Notes: generated from the sequence alone by a model not told the origin. DNA of 64,000 nucleotides from Zoroaster sp. YZ-2022 (GCA_029582265.1 CM055816.1:33491049-33555048); one strand, 5' to 3'; counted from the stretch's first letter, positions 23,327 to 35,553 are shown. Numbers and translations: made by a program.

Positions 23327-23806
23327 TTAATTTAATGGCAAACATTTAATTTTTATATTGAAACAGATTTTAGTGTTTAGCGCGCCGAAAAAGCTTCCTT
23401 GTACAAAAACTTTTTCATCTCGCGTTTTGAAACAAATTTCGTATTCTACGTGCTGCGAAGTGTTGTTGAAAACTAAACTTTTATCTCGAGTGGGAGAAGG
23501 AATATGATATACGTTAACGCCAAAACTACCTTGTGCCGAATGCGAATAAAAACCGTCAGCTTTCGCAAATTTTACAAAAATTGAGCAGTATGCGGGTGCT
23601 TGCTTAAACATGTAAAAGGGTAGTTTAAGCCCACCGTGCCATCCGAGTATAACTCGATATTTTTCGACAAGAACTATCGTTTGTAAAATTTCATCGCTAT
23701 CGATATAGCCGTGATGTTCGTAAATTTCAACATTATCCAGTTTTTTCGAAAAAACGGTATCGCTTGTTCGACTATCGCTACGGCTAGGACCATAAATACT
23801 CGCCAT
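23327..23806 (-). CDS. Polinton small protein A2 (unknown, complete paralogue)
   Basis: This 159-residue frame is intact, with a start 14 bp from an AT-rich run and a stop 9 bp before the start of its paralogue, forming a tandem pair on the minus strand. It is predicted to be beta-strand rich with no transmembrane segment. The shared N-terminal block and HHGYIDSDEI motif mark a gene duplication. I do not recognise the family; its place among capsid-type genes suggests a structural role. Confidence 0.6.
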   Translation of the reverse strand: MASIYGPSRSDSRTSDTVFSKKLDNVEIYEHHGYIDSDEILQTIVLVEKYRVILGWHGGLKLPFYMFKQAPAYCSIFVKFAKADGFYSHSAQGSFGVNVYHIPSPTRDKSLVFNNTSQHVEYEICFKTRDEKVFVQGSFFGALNTKICFNIKIKCLPLN

Positions 23807-23871
23807 ATATTTATATATTTATGATGATTATTTAATTTCAAAAGTTAAAATTACGGGGAAACCGTGATTAT

Positions 23872-24387
23872 TTATGTCTCTACCTTTTGAATCTTTAATT
23901 TGAAACTGAACGCGTTAAAAGTACCGGTTTTAAGCTTTTTCATTAATGGATTTTTATATTCTATCCACATACTCTCTCCGAACGATTTGTCTTGTAACGG
24001 AAAAGCGTTTAAAATAGTACAAGGTTTACCGTTGAAATAATTTTCGGTCGTAGAAATTTGATCGCAATGAATGTATAAAATTTTAAAAAGTTGTACATAA
24101 ATTTTTTTAGCATATTCTCCCACAGTTAGAAATTCGTTGTGAAACCCGAGTAAATTAGCTAGCCCGGAAGAAAATGTGACGTATTTGTTTTCTTGAATCA
24201 AATTTAGCACAAAATAAACTGTTTTTTCATCGATGGTGAACGTGATCCAAGATGCGTCTTTTACTATAATATCAATACTTTCTTTAATGTTGTAAAGTCC
24301 CGGTTCGACAACGTTTACGACATCTTGTCGCTCACCCACTGTACGATAGATTATTCTTTCTTTTCTACGTACGTTGTAATATCCCAC
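23872..24387 (-). CDS. Polinton protein of 171 residues, possible capsid-associated protein
   Basis: An intact frame with an N-terminal Arg-rich start, a GLANLLGFHNEF segment near residue 80, an IYVQLFKILYIHCDQIS strand-rich segment, and a closing FNAFSFKLKIQKVE. This order (LLGF, then a Y.YCD-like strand, then short hydrophobic strands) is seen in proteins that accompany Polinton capsid genes. It is divergent from the + strand gene at 24540, with a 152-bp shared promoter region between them. Role inferred from context only. Confidence 0.5.
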   Translation of the reverse strand: MGYYNVRRKERIIYRTVGERQDVVNVVEPGLYNIKESIDIIVKDASWITFTIDEKTVYFVLNLIQENKYVTFSSGLANLLGFHNEFLTVGEYAKKIYVQLFKILYIHCDQISTTENYFNGKPCTILNAFPLQDKSFGESMWIEYKNPLMKKLKTGTFNAFSFKLKIQKVET

Positions 24388-24539
24388 CCAAATGTTAGCG
24401 CTATGTAATGATATGAAATGATTACCCTTGCGATTATCGATGACGTCATCTAATTGAACCGACCCGCTATTTTATCAATTTCGATTTCAAAAGTATGATG
24501 CATTTTATTATTAAAAATGTATAATTATCTTATTATAAA
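24388..24539. promoter_or_regulatory. Divergent promoter region with TGACGTCA
   Basis: This AT-rich spacer separates two divergently oriented Polinton genes. It contains the palindrome GATGACGTCATC near 24438, a CRE/ATF-type site, and TATAA-like runs near 24522 and 24533. Use by host factors is inference. Confidence 0.35.
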
Positions 24540-25475
24540 ATGTCTTTTCCATTAGCGTTTCAGAGTAATTTATCGAAACGGTATCCGCAATCTGGAAATT
24601 TTAAAGCGCCTCAGAATTTTAACGCTAGCGATTTGACGAGTCTAAAAATTTACGTCAACGAGAACGATTTTTTTAATGTACAATTCGATAATGTTTTTAG
24701 CAACTACAAGTTGCCTCAGGTTCGTAGTCAAAAAGTAGTCGATGATTGGCATCATAATCCGTTAAATTTTTATCAAAATCAAATAAATTTTGTAACGTAC
24801 TGCGGCACAACGAGATGCGGTGTGGGTTATAAACATTTAAATCATTCCAACGTGATGATTCGTAGTTTTTTTTAGATTTCACGTTTATTATCAAATTCGA
24901 CGATTGCTCAAAGAAATGAGTTGCCCTACATCTTTTCAAAATTAGTTTAGCCCGTTTGAAAATAATATAGACATTAGCGCGTATAAAAAAATATGTAAAG
25001 ACTTTCACCTCTCACCATCAGATAATTGGAAACAACGCGTCGATACGTACAGCGATGGACTAGGCACCGCTTATTTTTGGCGAAATATTGGTAAAAGATA
25101 CGATCCAGTACCTGGACACAACTACGACAATTCTATTTTAAATCACGACGCTGACCCTATTCCTCTCAACAATCTTAGCGCAGACTTTGAAGCTGGTGAA
25201 AAAAGAATGGATTTTGACGACGGTGTACATAATCGTAAAGAACGCACCATTAGAGTAGGTTTCATTTTGCAATCTGAACGCGTTGAAACAGCGTGGACTA
25301 GTTTTATATTGTCTTTGGGATTAGCTCAAGGTTTTACGGATATCGGTATAGAACGAATTAATGATTCTATAAGAACGTACGTTTACGCGATTTTGGGAGC
25401 TCAAGTACGAGCTAAAAGTGGATTTCTTACACCCGGTACCGGTTTGGACGCGCAGAGTGAATTTATCAATATAGT

Positions 25476-26209
25476 TCTTCTGCCCTCACTATGTGTTAGT
25501 ATAAACTAGTGTACACAGCTATGCAGAGGTTAAACACATATCCAAAAGTAGGCAGACAGAATTTGACTTGAGCCGTTTTAATGGAAGCAGTGTGAAACTG
25601 TAAACAAACAATACAGAACACATTTGAGTTATAACAAATAAACTACACTGAATAGCAATAATATGCAAGAAGCCTTAGGACTAAGACAAGTCTATCCTAA
25701 CTTAAATATAGGTGGGCACAGAATATGGCCCCACACAGGGACAAATGAACAAGAATTCTCTACAATCACATGCACGGAACTATATAAAATTGGGAAGCAA
25801 TATCCAGAAAAGGCAGTATAACAATAAAGACATGAACTTGTAAATTATCCCTAAGAAACTATGCATTGATGTGCCCAATAGCCCAGTCATAATACTGAAC
25901 GTTTATACAATGCAGGCATGTATTATACAAGTACGTGTACATGTGGTCATACGATATGACAAACACTAATTTTAGCAATAAACTACTCCTTATAAAAGTA
26001 GTAAATGAGCTAGTAAAACTATACATTATAAAATGCAGTATAAGGAACTTACAGATCGTGCTTGTCAAGGGCAAGAATCAAGGATATAAGATGCAACTGC
26101 ATAACTTGAGCAAGGTTGTTCTAACGTTAATCACATGGATTGCAAAAACGCTAAGATGTATAAATATCAATGACACGAGAGGGCGCTAAACAGTCTCGAG
26201 AGCGGAACA
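25476..26209 (-). repeat. BEL 3' LTR
   Basis: On the minus strand it begins TGTTCCGCTCTCGAG and ends GGGCAGAAGA. It matches the other LTR with short indels, for example near 25819, 25907 and 26116. Confidence 0.92.
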
Positions 26210-26294
26210 CTCCCCGCCTGGCATCTGAAAGATGTCAAATCTAGAAAAACACAACAACATAATAGTGGGAACACTTAATATGTGGAGACTACAT

Positions 26295-27911
26295 TTACTT
26301 AACAGAGTCTTTGGTAAGCAGGAGAACGACTTCAGTCACAGGTCTCAAGAACAGTTTCTGTTCTCCACTTCGGATGATTTTCACCTCGATTTTCCTGACT
26401 TTGCCGTCTTCGCTCGGAAAGGTCTTGGTGATCAACCCCATGGGCCAGTCATTTCTCTTGGCTTGAGAGTCTTTCAGGAGGACAACATCTCCTTCTTGCA
26501 GGTTTGGTTTCTCAGTTGTCCACTTGCTACGCGTCTGAAGATTGCTGAGGTACTCTTGCTTCCACCTTTTCCAGAACATGTCGGCCAATCTCTGAACGCG
26601 TCGCCATTGACATCTGAAGAGATCCCTATCGTCAAATTCACCAGGAGGGATAGAGGGCGTACCAACCTTCTGTGTGAGGAGTGTCGCTGGGGTCAGAATG
26701 GACGGGTGATCAGGATCTGTAGAGACTGGGGAAAGTGGGCTGGCATTTATGATCGCAGTCACCTCCGCCATAAGCGTTGTCAGCACTTCATGAGTTAGCT
26801 TGCCTGTTCCAAGCTGAAGCAGCATGGCATTGAGAATGCGGCGCGCAATGCCAATCATCCTTTCCCAGCTGCCGCCCATGTGCGAAGCGTGAGGAGGGTT
26901 GAACTGCCACTCACATTTGTTATCAGCAAGGACCCGCTCGACCTGCTCCTTCTGGCGTCCTGATGAGTTGATGCCTAGCTCTTTACAGGCTCCTACAAAG
27001 TTAGTGCCGCAATCAGACCTCAACAGCTTTGCAGGTCCTCTCAAGGCAAATAAGCGTCTCAGAGCGTTCACGAAGCTAGAGGTGTCCATCGACTCAATCA
27101 CTTCAATGTGTACAGCACGCATAGCCATGCATGTAAAAATTACGGCCCACCGCTTGTTGTTGGCTTGGCCTCCTCTTGTTCTACGGGCTGTGACGGACCA
27201 TGGGCCGAAAACGTCTAAGCCTACATAAGTGAAGGGTGGGTCAACGCTTAGGCGGTCTGCAGGTAAGTCTGCCATAATCTGCTCTTGCTGCTTGCCTCGC
27301 AGTCTACGACAGGTTACACAGTGGTATATCATACTGCTGATAACTCGCTTGCCACCAAGGACCCAGAAACCGGCTGCTCTTACAGCACCTTCAGTGAAGT
27401 GTCTGCCTTGATGGCGTACTTCTTCATGGAAGTGTTTGATGAGAAGCGTGGTGACGTGGCATTTTCCAGGGATTATTATTGGGTGTGCCTCATCAGTAGA
27501 GAGTTTGGCTTTCTCCAGCCGACCTCCAACCCTGAGAAGATCGTCTTTGCCGATAAAGGGGCGAAACTTGTTGAGTGGGCTAGACTTGGGAACGGGCTGA
27601 CCATTCTCAAGGGATCTGATCTCATCAGCATAGGCCTCCATCTGAACAAAACGGAGAATTGCTGACTTGGCTTGATTCAGTTGGTGTGGCTTTAGGTGCT
27701 CTTTACACAGGTGCCATCCACGACATGGGCTGCCATCATCAACCTGAGAAAAGGAGTGAGCAATGTGGGAGAGTCTCGAAGTGGCATGCTGAAGAGACCT
27801 CCAAGTAGAGAAACGTTTGAAGCGCCCACTACCAAGACCCGCATCAGACACAACCGTGGCACAGCTAGTCGCTTGGGGTCTCACTTCCGCGTCACTGTCA
27901 GGATCAATCAA
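26295..27911 (-). CDS. BEL/Pao integrase region of pol (intact)
   Basis: A 538-codon open stretch. It contains a zinc-binding HHCC module (HFHEEVRHQGRHFTEG ... CVTCRRLRG), then a DDE core with Asp in YVGLDVFGPW, Asp in LRSDCGTNF and Glu in HMGGSWERMIG, followed by the BEL-type C-terminal domain (GDVVLLKD, WPMGLI). Integrase inserts the cDNA into the genome. The frame is continuous with the RNase H part in ancestry but separated by frameshifts. The N-terminal ~60 residues are linker. Confidence 0.9.
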   Translation of the reverse strand: MIDPDSDAEVRPQATSCATVVSDAGLGSGRFKRFSTWRSLQHATSRLSHIAHSFSQVDDGSPCRGWHLCKEHLKPHQLNQAKSAILRFVQMEAYADEIRSLENGQPVPKSSPLNKFRPFIGKDDLLRVGGRLEKAKLSTDEAHPIIIPGKCHVTTLLIKHFHEEVRHQGRHFTEGAVRAAGFWVLGGKRVISSMIYHCVTCRRLRGKQQEQIMADLPADRLSVDPPFTYVGLDVFGPWSVTARRTRGGQANNKRWAVIFTCMAMRAVHIEVIESMDTSSFVNALRRLFALRGPAKLLRSDCGTNFVGACKELGINSSGRQKEQVERVLADNKCEWQFNPPHASHMGGSWERMIGIARRILNAMLLQLGTGKLTHEVLTTLMAEVTAIINASPLSPVSTDPDHPSILTPATLLTQKVGTPSIPPGEFDDRDLFRCQWRRVQRLADMFWKRWKQEYLSNLQTRSKWTTEKPNLQEGDVVLLKDSQAKRNDWPMGLITKTFPSEDGKVRKIEVKIIRSGEQKLFLRPVTEVVLLLTKDSVK

Positions 27912-28497
27912 GTTGTGGATCTCCTCACCTAGGTGACTGTGTCTGGAATCACAGAGGAATGTAGGTCCACTGAGCCAGGATGAAGAAGATAGCTGAGCCG
28001 CTGGAAGCGCCCTGGTAGCATGGTCAACAGGATTAAGATCTGTTCGGACATAGTTCCACTGGCTCGCTTCAGTGGACCGTTTGAAAGTTGCACACGGTTA
28101 TGGATGTATACATAGAATTGTCTGGATTCGTTGTAGATACAGCCAAGCACGACTTTGCTGTCGGTGAAGAACTTGACTGCATCCAAAATGCACATCTAGT
28201 TCGTCTTGGATTACCTCTGCGACTTCTACAGCCATGACAGATGCCCCAAGTTCCAGACGAGGGATCGTGGGCTCAGGCTTTGGAGCGAGCTTTGCTTTGC
28301 CGCAGATGAATCCTACATTGCAATGTCCCTCAGCATCTGTGACTCTAAGGTAAGAGACAACACCAATTGCTTTGGTTGACGCATCACAGAAGACGTATAA
28401 CTCTCGCTTCTGTGTTGGAGAGAGTGGGATGGGAGTGTACATCCTCGGGATCTTCAGTCCTTCCATCTCACCCATTCCTCATACTTCTCTTTGGGAA
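27912..28497 (-). pseudogene. BEL RNase H region, frameshifted
   Basis: The frame 28098-28475 contains LYVFCDASTKAIGVVSYLR with the first RNase H aspartate, then IPRLELGASVMAVEVAEVI with the catalytic glutamate. A frame change at about 28195 joins another frame holding KFFTDSKVVLGCIYNES, with the next aspartate, and a QFYVYIHNRV segment. All expected motifs are there but not in one frame. Confidence 0.8.
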
Positions 28498-28498
28498 G

Positions 28499-29003
<505 letters not shown>

Positions 29004-31028
29004 CCAGTCACAGGAATCACGGTTGAGTTCTCTGAGGATGGAGCGACCTTGGATGCTTACTGGTGCAGCAAATCCTAGCGGGTCAAATAGGCTGTTGATG
29101 GTGGACAATACCCCACGTCTGGTGAATGGCTTGTCGCTGGTTGTCACTTGGAACGTGAATGTATCTGCAGCCAAGTCCCACTGAAGGCCCAAGCTTCGCT
29201 GCGCTTGAGGGGGATCTTGTCCGAGGTCGAAGTTCTGAAGCCCTTTGGCAAGGTCTTCTCTGGGGAAAGCTTTCATGACGTCTGAGCTGTTGGATGCAAT
29301 TTTGTGGAGACGAAGATTAGACTGAGCCAGCATGTCTTGTGTTTTCTCAAGCACATCGACAGATTTGCCTACGCTGGAAAATGACTTTAGCCCATCATCG
29401 ACGTAGAAATGACGGTCGATGAAAAGTCTCGCTTCATCTCCGTACTCCTCTTGTCCCTCTGCAGCAGTTCTCTTGAGCCCATAGATTGCTACAGCTGGTG
29501 ACGGGCAGTTACCAAAAACATGGACCCTCATGCGAAAGTCAACGACTTCTCCATCAAGGTTGTGGTTATCAAACCAAAGGAAGCGGAGGTAGTCCCTCTG
29601 TTCCTCCTTGACGAGAAAGCTATGGAACATCTGCTGGATGTCGGCCACAATGGCTATGGGTTCAGACCTGAAGCGGATGAGGACGCCTATCAGGCTGTTG
29701 TTGAGATCCGGACCTCTGAGCAGTACATTATTCAGGGATACATGTTCATGCTGAGAGCTGGAGTCAAACACGATCCTGATTTGCCCAGGTTTCTTCGGGT
29801 GATAAACACCGAAGTTTGGTAGGTACCAGCATTCATTATCTGGCTGGAGTACAGGAGCTAATTCTGCATGACCATTGCTGAAGATCTTCTCCATGAAGTC
29901 TATATAGTGAACCCTCATCTCGGGTTTCTTGAGTAACGTGCGTCGAAGAGACATGAGTCGGTTCAAGACTTGATGTCTGTTGTTGGGAAGACGCTGTCGA
30001 GGAGAACGAAAAGGGAGTGGGGCCACCCAACTGTTAGCATCGTCTTTGACAAATTCTTCCTTCATAATAGAGAGGAAGATGTCATCTTCAACGGATGCTG
30101 CCCTTTTGTAGTCTTCGGGAGACTCGATGAAAATGTCAGAGCGAATACTATCTAACTGCTGTCTCTCGCGCCTGGGAATCACGTTTATGAATGTTTCCTT
30201 CACACATATTCTGCTTTCGCATGGCGTCAAGTAACTGGGACGGCCGTGGTGGAGAATGCTAGTTTTGTAGGTATTAACGGCTGGCTTGTTAGCTCCTCCG
30301 ATGCACACATCACCAACTATAACCCACCCCAAGTCCAAGCGTTGAGCGTAAGGCGCATTGTGAGGTCCGTTGCGCTGACTGCGGACCTTGTGGGCCTGTA
30401 TGACATCTCTACCTAATAATAGGAGGATCTCAGCTGATGGATCAAGCGGAGGGATCATGTGGGCGATGGCCTTCAGATGAGGATGATGATTTGCAGCTTC
30501 AGGAGTTGGAATTTCGTCTCGATTGTTCGGGATAGAATCGCACTCGATGAGTCGTGGCAACGGCAGATGGACTTCTTCATCTGCTGATTGTATTATGAAG
30601 CCGCTAGCTCTTCTTCCTTGAGTGCCTGTTGTGCCAGAACATGTGCGGAGTACGTAAGGGGAGGTGTCTCTATGGATGTTGAACATGTCGAAGAAGGTGG
30701 ACCTGGCAATTGAGTGGTTGCTTTGGTCGTCTAACATCACATACACCTTCATAATCTTTTCAGGTTGTCATTGTGGATACACGCTGACAAGACATATCTT
30801 GGAGCATGATTTTCCTAGCAGACCGTCTCCGCAAACTTCTGTGCAACTTGTGGTAGCTATATGAGGCTCTGTACCGGCTTGCTCCCCGCCATGGTTCTCC
30901 TCAGGTGAAGGATTGTTTTTTGTCCAAGGTGGTGGGCCATTATGGAGGGCAGACACATGACGATCAGTCACACTCAGTGCAGCGGGTGCGAACGTTGCAA
31001 TCTTTAGCCATGTGGATAGTAGAAGCAC
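29004..31028 (-). pseudogene. BEL protease and reverse transcriptase
   Basis: Downstream of a TGA stop, the long frame starting near 30752 has the aspartic protease signature YVMLDDQSNHSIA, the protease-RT linker (RDVIQAHK, LGWVIVGDVC), and RT motifs including VVDFRMRVHVFGNCPSPA and the catalytic FYVDDGLKSF. The BEL order is clear. The stretch 30768-31028 is the end of gag and start of protease in another frame (DRHVSALHNG), joined with a frame change near 31028. Apart from the SINE, this RT frame is open for more than 570 codons. Confidence 0.88.
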
Positions 31029-32175
31029 AGCACCTGTAGCATATGGCGTGCTCTTTCAGAAAGGCCTTCCTCTCATCCAGTGACTTTCCTCTGAACCCTC
31101 GACACCTTTTCAGGGAGTGTGGTTTCTTGTGGATGGGGCATTGCTTATCTGGGTCCAGCTGTTTATTTGAGTCAGACGAAGAAGCTGTGGGTTTACCCAC
31201 CTCGGTCTTATGGACAGAGATTGACGGCTTGAACTGGTTTGGTGAGGGCTTCTGGCGTGCAGATGTCATCATACTGGACGCTTGGAATGTGAAGCTTGGA
31301 TCAGTCCTCATGTCATCCTGTGAGTACACAAAGTCAACGAAGAACGTAAAGGGGGGAAGGGGACACTATGTGCCTTCTTGTACATCGAGCCCCGAGTCAA
31401 CCACTTATCCTGTAGATAGTGAGGGAGCTTTTCCACAATTGGGTTTGTCCCTCTGGCAGTGTCCAAGAAGCTAAGCCCTGGTAGGTTGCCTTCGAGCTTT
31501 GCTGCATTCACTTCTGTGAGAAGATCTGCTAGCTCCTGCAGTTTTGGATAATCTTTATTTCCTATCTTAGGAAAGTTCTCCAAACGTGAGAAGAGAGACA
31601 CTTCGATGGCTTCTGGAGACCCATATTTCTTGTCCAACCTTTGCCACACTCTGTTCAGGCCATCCAATGGGTTGTTTATGTTGACCGCTCTGATTCTCAT
31701 AGCATGCTGAAGTGACTCTCCACCAAGCCACCTGGTAAGTAGGTCTAGCTCCTCACTCGGTTTAAGGTTCAATCCTTGCATAACGTTGTGGAAACTGGCC
31801 TTCCATGACAGATAGTTCTCTGGCCGGTTATCGAAAACCCTGAGTCCAGCTGTGAGAAGGTCTCGACGAGCGAGGTGGGCTGTGAGGTCAGAGATATCCG
31901 AATGGCTGGGTGAAAATCGGTTCGACCTGCCGTTGTGTTCATATCGATGGTCAGCCACACTAGTACAGTGCGTGGTGTGTGATAAAGGGGTAGGAACGGC
32001 ACCTTGAGGGGGCGGAGCATAGCAGTCAGGAGAATTTTGGGGAAGTCGAGGAGGTAAGAGGATTTGAGCCTCAACAGCAGCGTTTTGAGGATGCGAATGT
32101 TCGTTAGGGTCATCTTTGGAGTCATCCTGTGCAGGCTGATTGACGGGGTGATATTGGTGATGATCAAAATGTGAC
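30964..32175 (-). pseudogene. BEL gag, C-terminal part with zinc knuckles
   Basis: The frame to 31308 carries a capsid-type region (RRDLLTAGLRVFDNRPENYLSW has the F.G.P..Y..W core typical of BEL gag; WLGGESLQHAM, FSRLENFPK). A shift within a C/T run near 31349 leads to the nucleocapsid part with CPIHKKPHSLKRC and CYRCCASTIHMAKDC zinc-binding motifs, which bind the RNA genome. Interrupted on its N-terminal side by the LTR element at 32180. Confidence 0.85.
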
Positions 32176-32179
32176 TTAA

Positions 32180-32731
32180 TGTAACACTGAATGATGTTAC
32201 CGGAGCTGGCCGATGTAGTTAGGAAAGTATAGAGATCTAGTGAAGACAAATAAGATACTCTGTGGAGACTTCTCTTTGGGCTAAGTACAGGATTTTATTA
32301 ATCTTACTGTAGGGCTATACAAAGAGGTACAGTTGTAGAGAGGTAGCGTAGAGTACAAGAGAGGAATGCAAGACTGACCCAGAGGTTGATACATGGCATT
32401 TATATCTACACAAAACTAGTCACTGACATGATCAGTGAGTGTAATCTAATACTAGGGAAAAGACATACAATAGTATGGCCAGACAGCCAGTCTGTTGGAC
32501 TGGACATAGGGGTGGCCATTGACAGGATTTATTAAGATTAATGGGTACTATAAGAAGGTGGACCTGTACATAAGTTAATTGGATAATAGGACACCTGTTT
32601 TCCGGTGTAATACTGTGTGGTCTGTAAGACTGTGTGGTACATAAGTTAATTGGATAATTAGGACACCTGTTTTCCGGTGTAATACTGTGTGGTCTGTAAG
32701 ACTGTGTGGTCTTACAAGATTGTAGCTTACA
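32180..32731 (-). repeat. LTR of nested element (left copy)
   Basis: Begins TGTAACACTGAATG and ends GTAGCTTACA on the + strand; contains two tandem copies of a block with GACACCTGTTTTCCGGTG. Confidence 0.9.
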
Positions 32732-33257
32732 TTACTTTCATCTGGGGGAAGAAAATGTCCTCATTTTCAAAACATGAGAATTAAAACAAAACACAAGAAT
32801 TAAGAATTATGCTGATACAATAATCCATGGGAAAGCGGAAATGGAAAACTAAATAAAAATAACTCAAACCATGCTTGCAAAAAGGAAAATGTGGATACAT
32901 GGACTAAGAATAAATCAAGGTTGAAAGTGAAAAAAAAAATTAATTAAAATAAACCTCATAAAACACATTTAAATCACCTGAAAGGCATTACGCAAACCAA
33001 AATGAAATTATGTGAGCAATGTAGTGAACAAACAAAATGTGGTAATTGAACTGTTCAACAAATATAAATAAAAGTAATAAATTTAACCGAATAATAGAAC
33101 GCAGGGCACTAAATATGTAGTAAAAGATAAAACACAATACAGCAGTTACATTATACCACGATTATACTAAAAACAACAGGTCATCATTCCAATACAAACA
33201 GAGTAACAACCGACATGGTAAAATGAATAAACCCGCACACTGGTACACCCCAAATTA

Positions 33258-33563
33258 CTAATCACGGCTAGGGTAGCGGTCCCGGCTGTGGACATAGCGA
33301 TCACGACTGCCAGGGGCACGGGAGTGCGCATTATCAATATCGGATTGGGAATCGTAGTATGTATCTCGGCGAGAACGGGGATGGGGGCTATTGGAACGGT
33401 GAGCAGGGGCACGAGTAGGAGAGGGAGAATATGCGCGGCGGCGGGGATGGTCATGTGATGGGAGGTTATCCAACTTTAAATCAAGCTTGTAGGGAAGCTG
33501 TGGAGTAGTCATGGTAGTGGAAGGGGTGGAGCTACTGGGTGTGGTTGGTGGTGGGGGGGACAT
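33258..33563 (-). CDS. Arg/Ser-rich reading frame in the nested LTR element
   Basis: From MSPPPPTTPSS the ~100-residue frame is rich in Pro/Ser, then in Arg/Ser/Asp (HRSNSPHPRSRRDTYYD). It may be the start of a gag remnant. No capsid or zinc-knuckle motif follows, so coding status is uncertain. Confidence 0.3.
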   Translation of the reverse strand: MSPPPPTTPSSSTPSTTMTTPQLPYKLDLKLDNLPSHDHPRRRAYSPSPTRAPAHRSNSPHPRSRRDTYYDSQSDIDNAHSRAPGSRDRYVHSRDRYPSRD

Positions 33564-34639
33564 GAACAGGCACATAACTAACCAACCAAAATATTGTGAG
33601 AAATAATAATAAACCGACAAATAATATGAACAAGAAGAAAAAAATAGTGAAAGCGCGTGAATGGGCACAATAAGAAAAAGAAGAAAAAAAAGAAAAAAAA
33701 TACAAAGCGAAGTCATGAAATGTAGTCACCCGGTTAAAGAACGGGAAACTTGCGGATCAACAGTAAAGCGCAATCAAGCACAATAAAATACAAAATATAG
33801 AAAAGAACAATGAAAATATAGAAATACGACAGTAATAAATGGGATAATTGAACTTGCGTTGCGTTGACTGGTGCTGCTGATCAAAGACGGCAGTAGGGCT
33901 GGGTGGCAACACAAGATGAAAGTGTCGTAGTCACAGAAAAAGTCTGAAGAACTCGAAGAAATGGGCAGAGAGAAGAAACTAGGGTCAGCACACTGGAAAG
34001 CGCACACACACACCAAATGCGGGCATGTCCGGAGAAAAGAACATGAACAGCAAAGCAGCCTGGAATCCAAGGATTTGGTGAAGCTCCGAAAATACAGCAA
34101 CAGTCCGGAAAATACGGAGGAGGCAACGAAGAATAAAAAGTCTGAAGACAGGCGCGAAGAACAAACAGGAAAAGAAGATACAGTGACGACTGGCAGAAAT
34201 GGCGAGTTTGTTCGTGAAGGTGGAGAATCGATCAATCCGTAGAGATGAGGGGAAATAGGTTGATGCTTGGAGAAGAGAACAGGAAGACGTCAGGAGGGAG
34301 GATCACAGGAAAAGATGACAAAAGCAGGCGAACCGTCAGCTGACTTGTTGTAAACATGGGCTGAAAATGGTTGGCTGGTGAGCACTGGTTACAGCTCGTA
34401 GGAAGGCGGCTGAAGAAAAGTTCACCTTGGCTAAGGAGGCGGTGGGAAAATAGGCGACATCCACCGTACACATAGAAATAGCAGGCAAAACTGAAATTAG
34501 TTCACCTCGACGATCGGTGTCCAACTCTGGCGAGCAAGGAGGTGAAACCACAAGGGGAAATGTTCGGCACACAAAGAAAGCAGGCACACCAAGTGTGCAA
34601 ATCGATGGCTTCGGGCGGGTAAAAACTGCTGCTACCAAA

Positions 34640-35191
34640 TGTAACACTGAATGATGTTACCGGAGCTGGCCGATGTAGTTAGGAAAGTATAGAGATCTAG
34701 TGAAGACAAATAAGATACTCTGTGGAGACTTCTCTTTGGGCTAAGTACAGGATTTTATTAATCTTACTGTAGGGCTATACAAAGAGGTACACTTGTAGAG
34801 AGGTAGCGTAGAGTACAAGAGAGGAATGCAAGACTGACCCAGAGGTTGATACATGGCATTTATATCTACACAAAACTAGTCACTGACATGATCAGTGAGT
34901 GTAATCTAATACTAGGGAAAAGACATACAATAGTATGGCCAGACAGCCAGTCTGTTGGACTGGACATAGGGGTGGCCATTGACAGGATTTATTAAGATTA
35001 ATGGGTACTATAAGAAGGTGGACCTGTACATAAGTTAATTGGATAATAGGACACCTGTTTTCCGGTGTAATACTGTGTGGTCTGTAAGACTGTGTGGTAC
35101 ATAAGTTAATTGGATAATTAGGACACCTGTTTTCCGGTGTAATACTGTGTGGTCTGTAAGACTGTGTGGTCTTACAAGATTGTAGCTGACA
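34640..35191 (-). repeat. LTR of nested element (right copy)
   Basis: Same ends and same internal duplication as the left copy; differs at GTACAC/GTACAG and GCTGAC/GCTTAC. Confidence 0.9.
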
Positions 35192-35553
35192 TTAACATAT
35201 TCTTCTGTGCGTTGTACAGGTTCAACGGACAGCGCAATGCTTGCTCTGTCCTTAGATGCTTCGGTATCTGCGGCTGCCTCCAGTGCCTTGGTAGCAGCTA
35301 ATGCAGATTCAGCTTCACCCTCTTCCTGCATGGCGGTCAGCATAGCGTCAAGCCGTGCGCGTTCCACCTTCATCTCGATCTGACGCCTGGTGTAGTCAGC
35401 TCTCGTGCGTGCGGCCTCTGCTTTAGCACGTGCCTCTGCTGCAGCCAAGCTGACGTTGGACCTGATTGAGCATCGTGAAGATGAGGATGAGGGTCCACAC
35501 TCTGAACGCATCTCCCAGTTTTGTGAAACACCAGATATCGGGGGAGACGACAT
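35192..35553 (-). CDS. BEL gag, N-terminal part
   Basis: From the ATG at 35553 (MSSPPISGVSQNW) the frame encodes an Ala/Arg/Glu-rich coiled-coil region (AAAEARAKAEAARTRADY, KVERARLDAML), typical of BEL gag N-termini, up to the TTAA where the nested LTR element begins. The capsid-type part continues on the far side at 32175. Confidence 0.8.

Larger units (their letters stand above)
32180..35191 (-). mobile_element. Non-autonomous LTR retrotransposon nested in BEL gag
   Basis: Two almost identical 552-bp LTRs (32180-32731 and 34640-35191; I noticed two differences) flank a 1.9-kb interior without recognisable pol. The element is bounded by TTAA at 32176-32179 and 35192-35195, and the gag frame is continuous across the site. 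The minus orientation is favoured by an internal RS-rich frame and a TTTGGTAGCAGCAG segment directly next to the right LTR, which could be a primer-binding site; orientation is not certain. Each LTR contains a ~70-bp tandem duplication. Confidence 0.85.

Noticed and set aside
33774..34647. Cys/Ser/Phe-rich minus-strand frames in the nested LTR element
   Set aside because: Overlapping frames of similar length on both strands and no retroelement motif; treated as non-coding.
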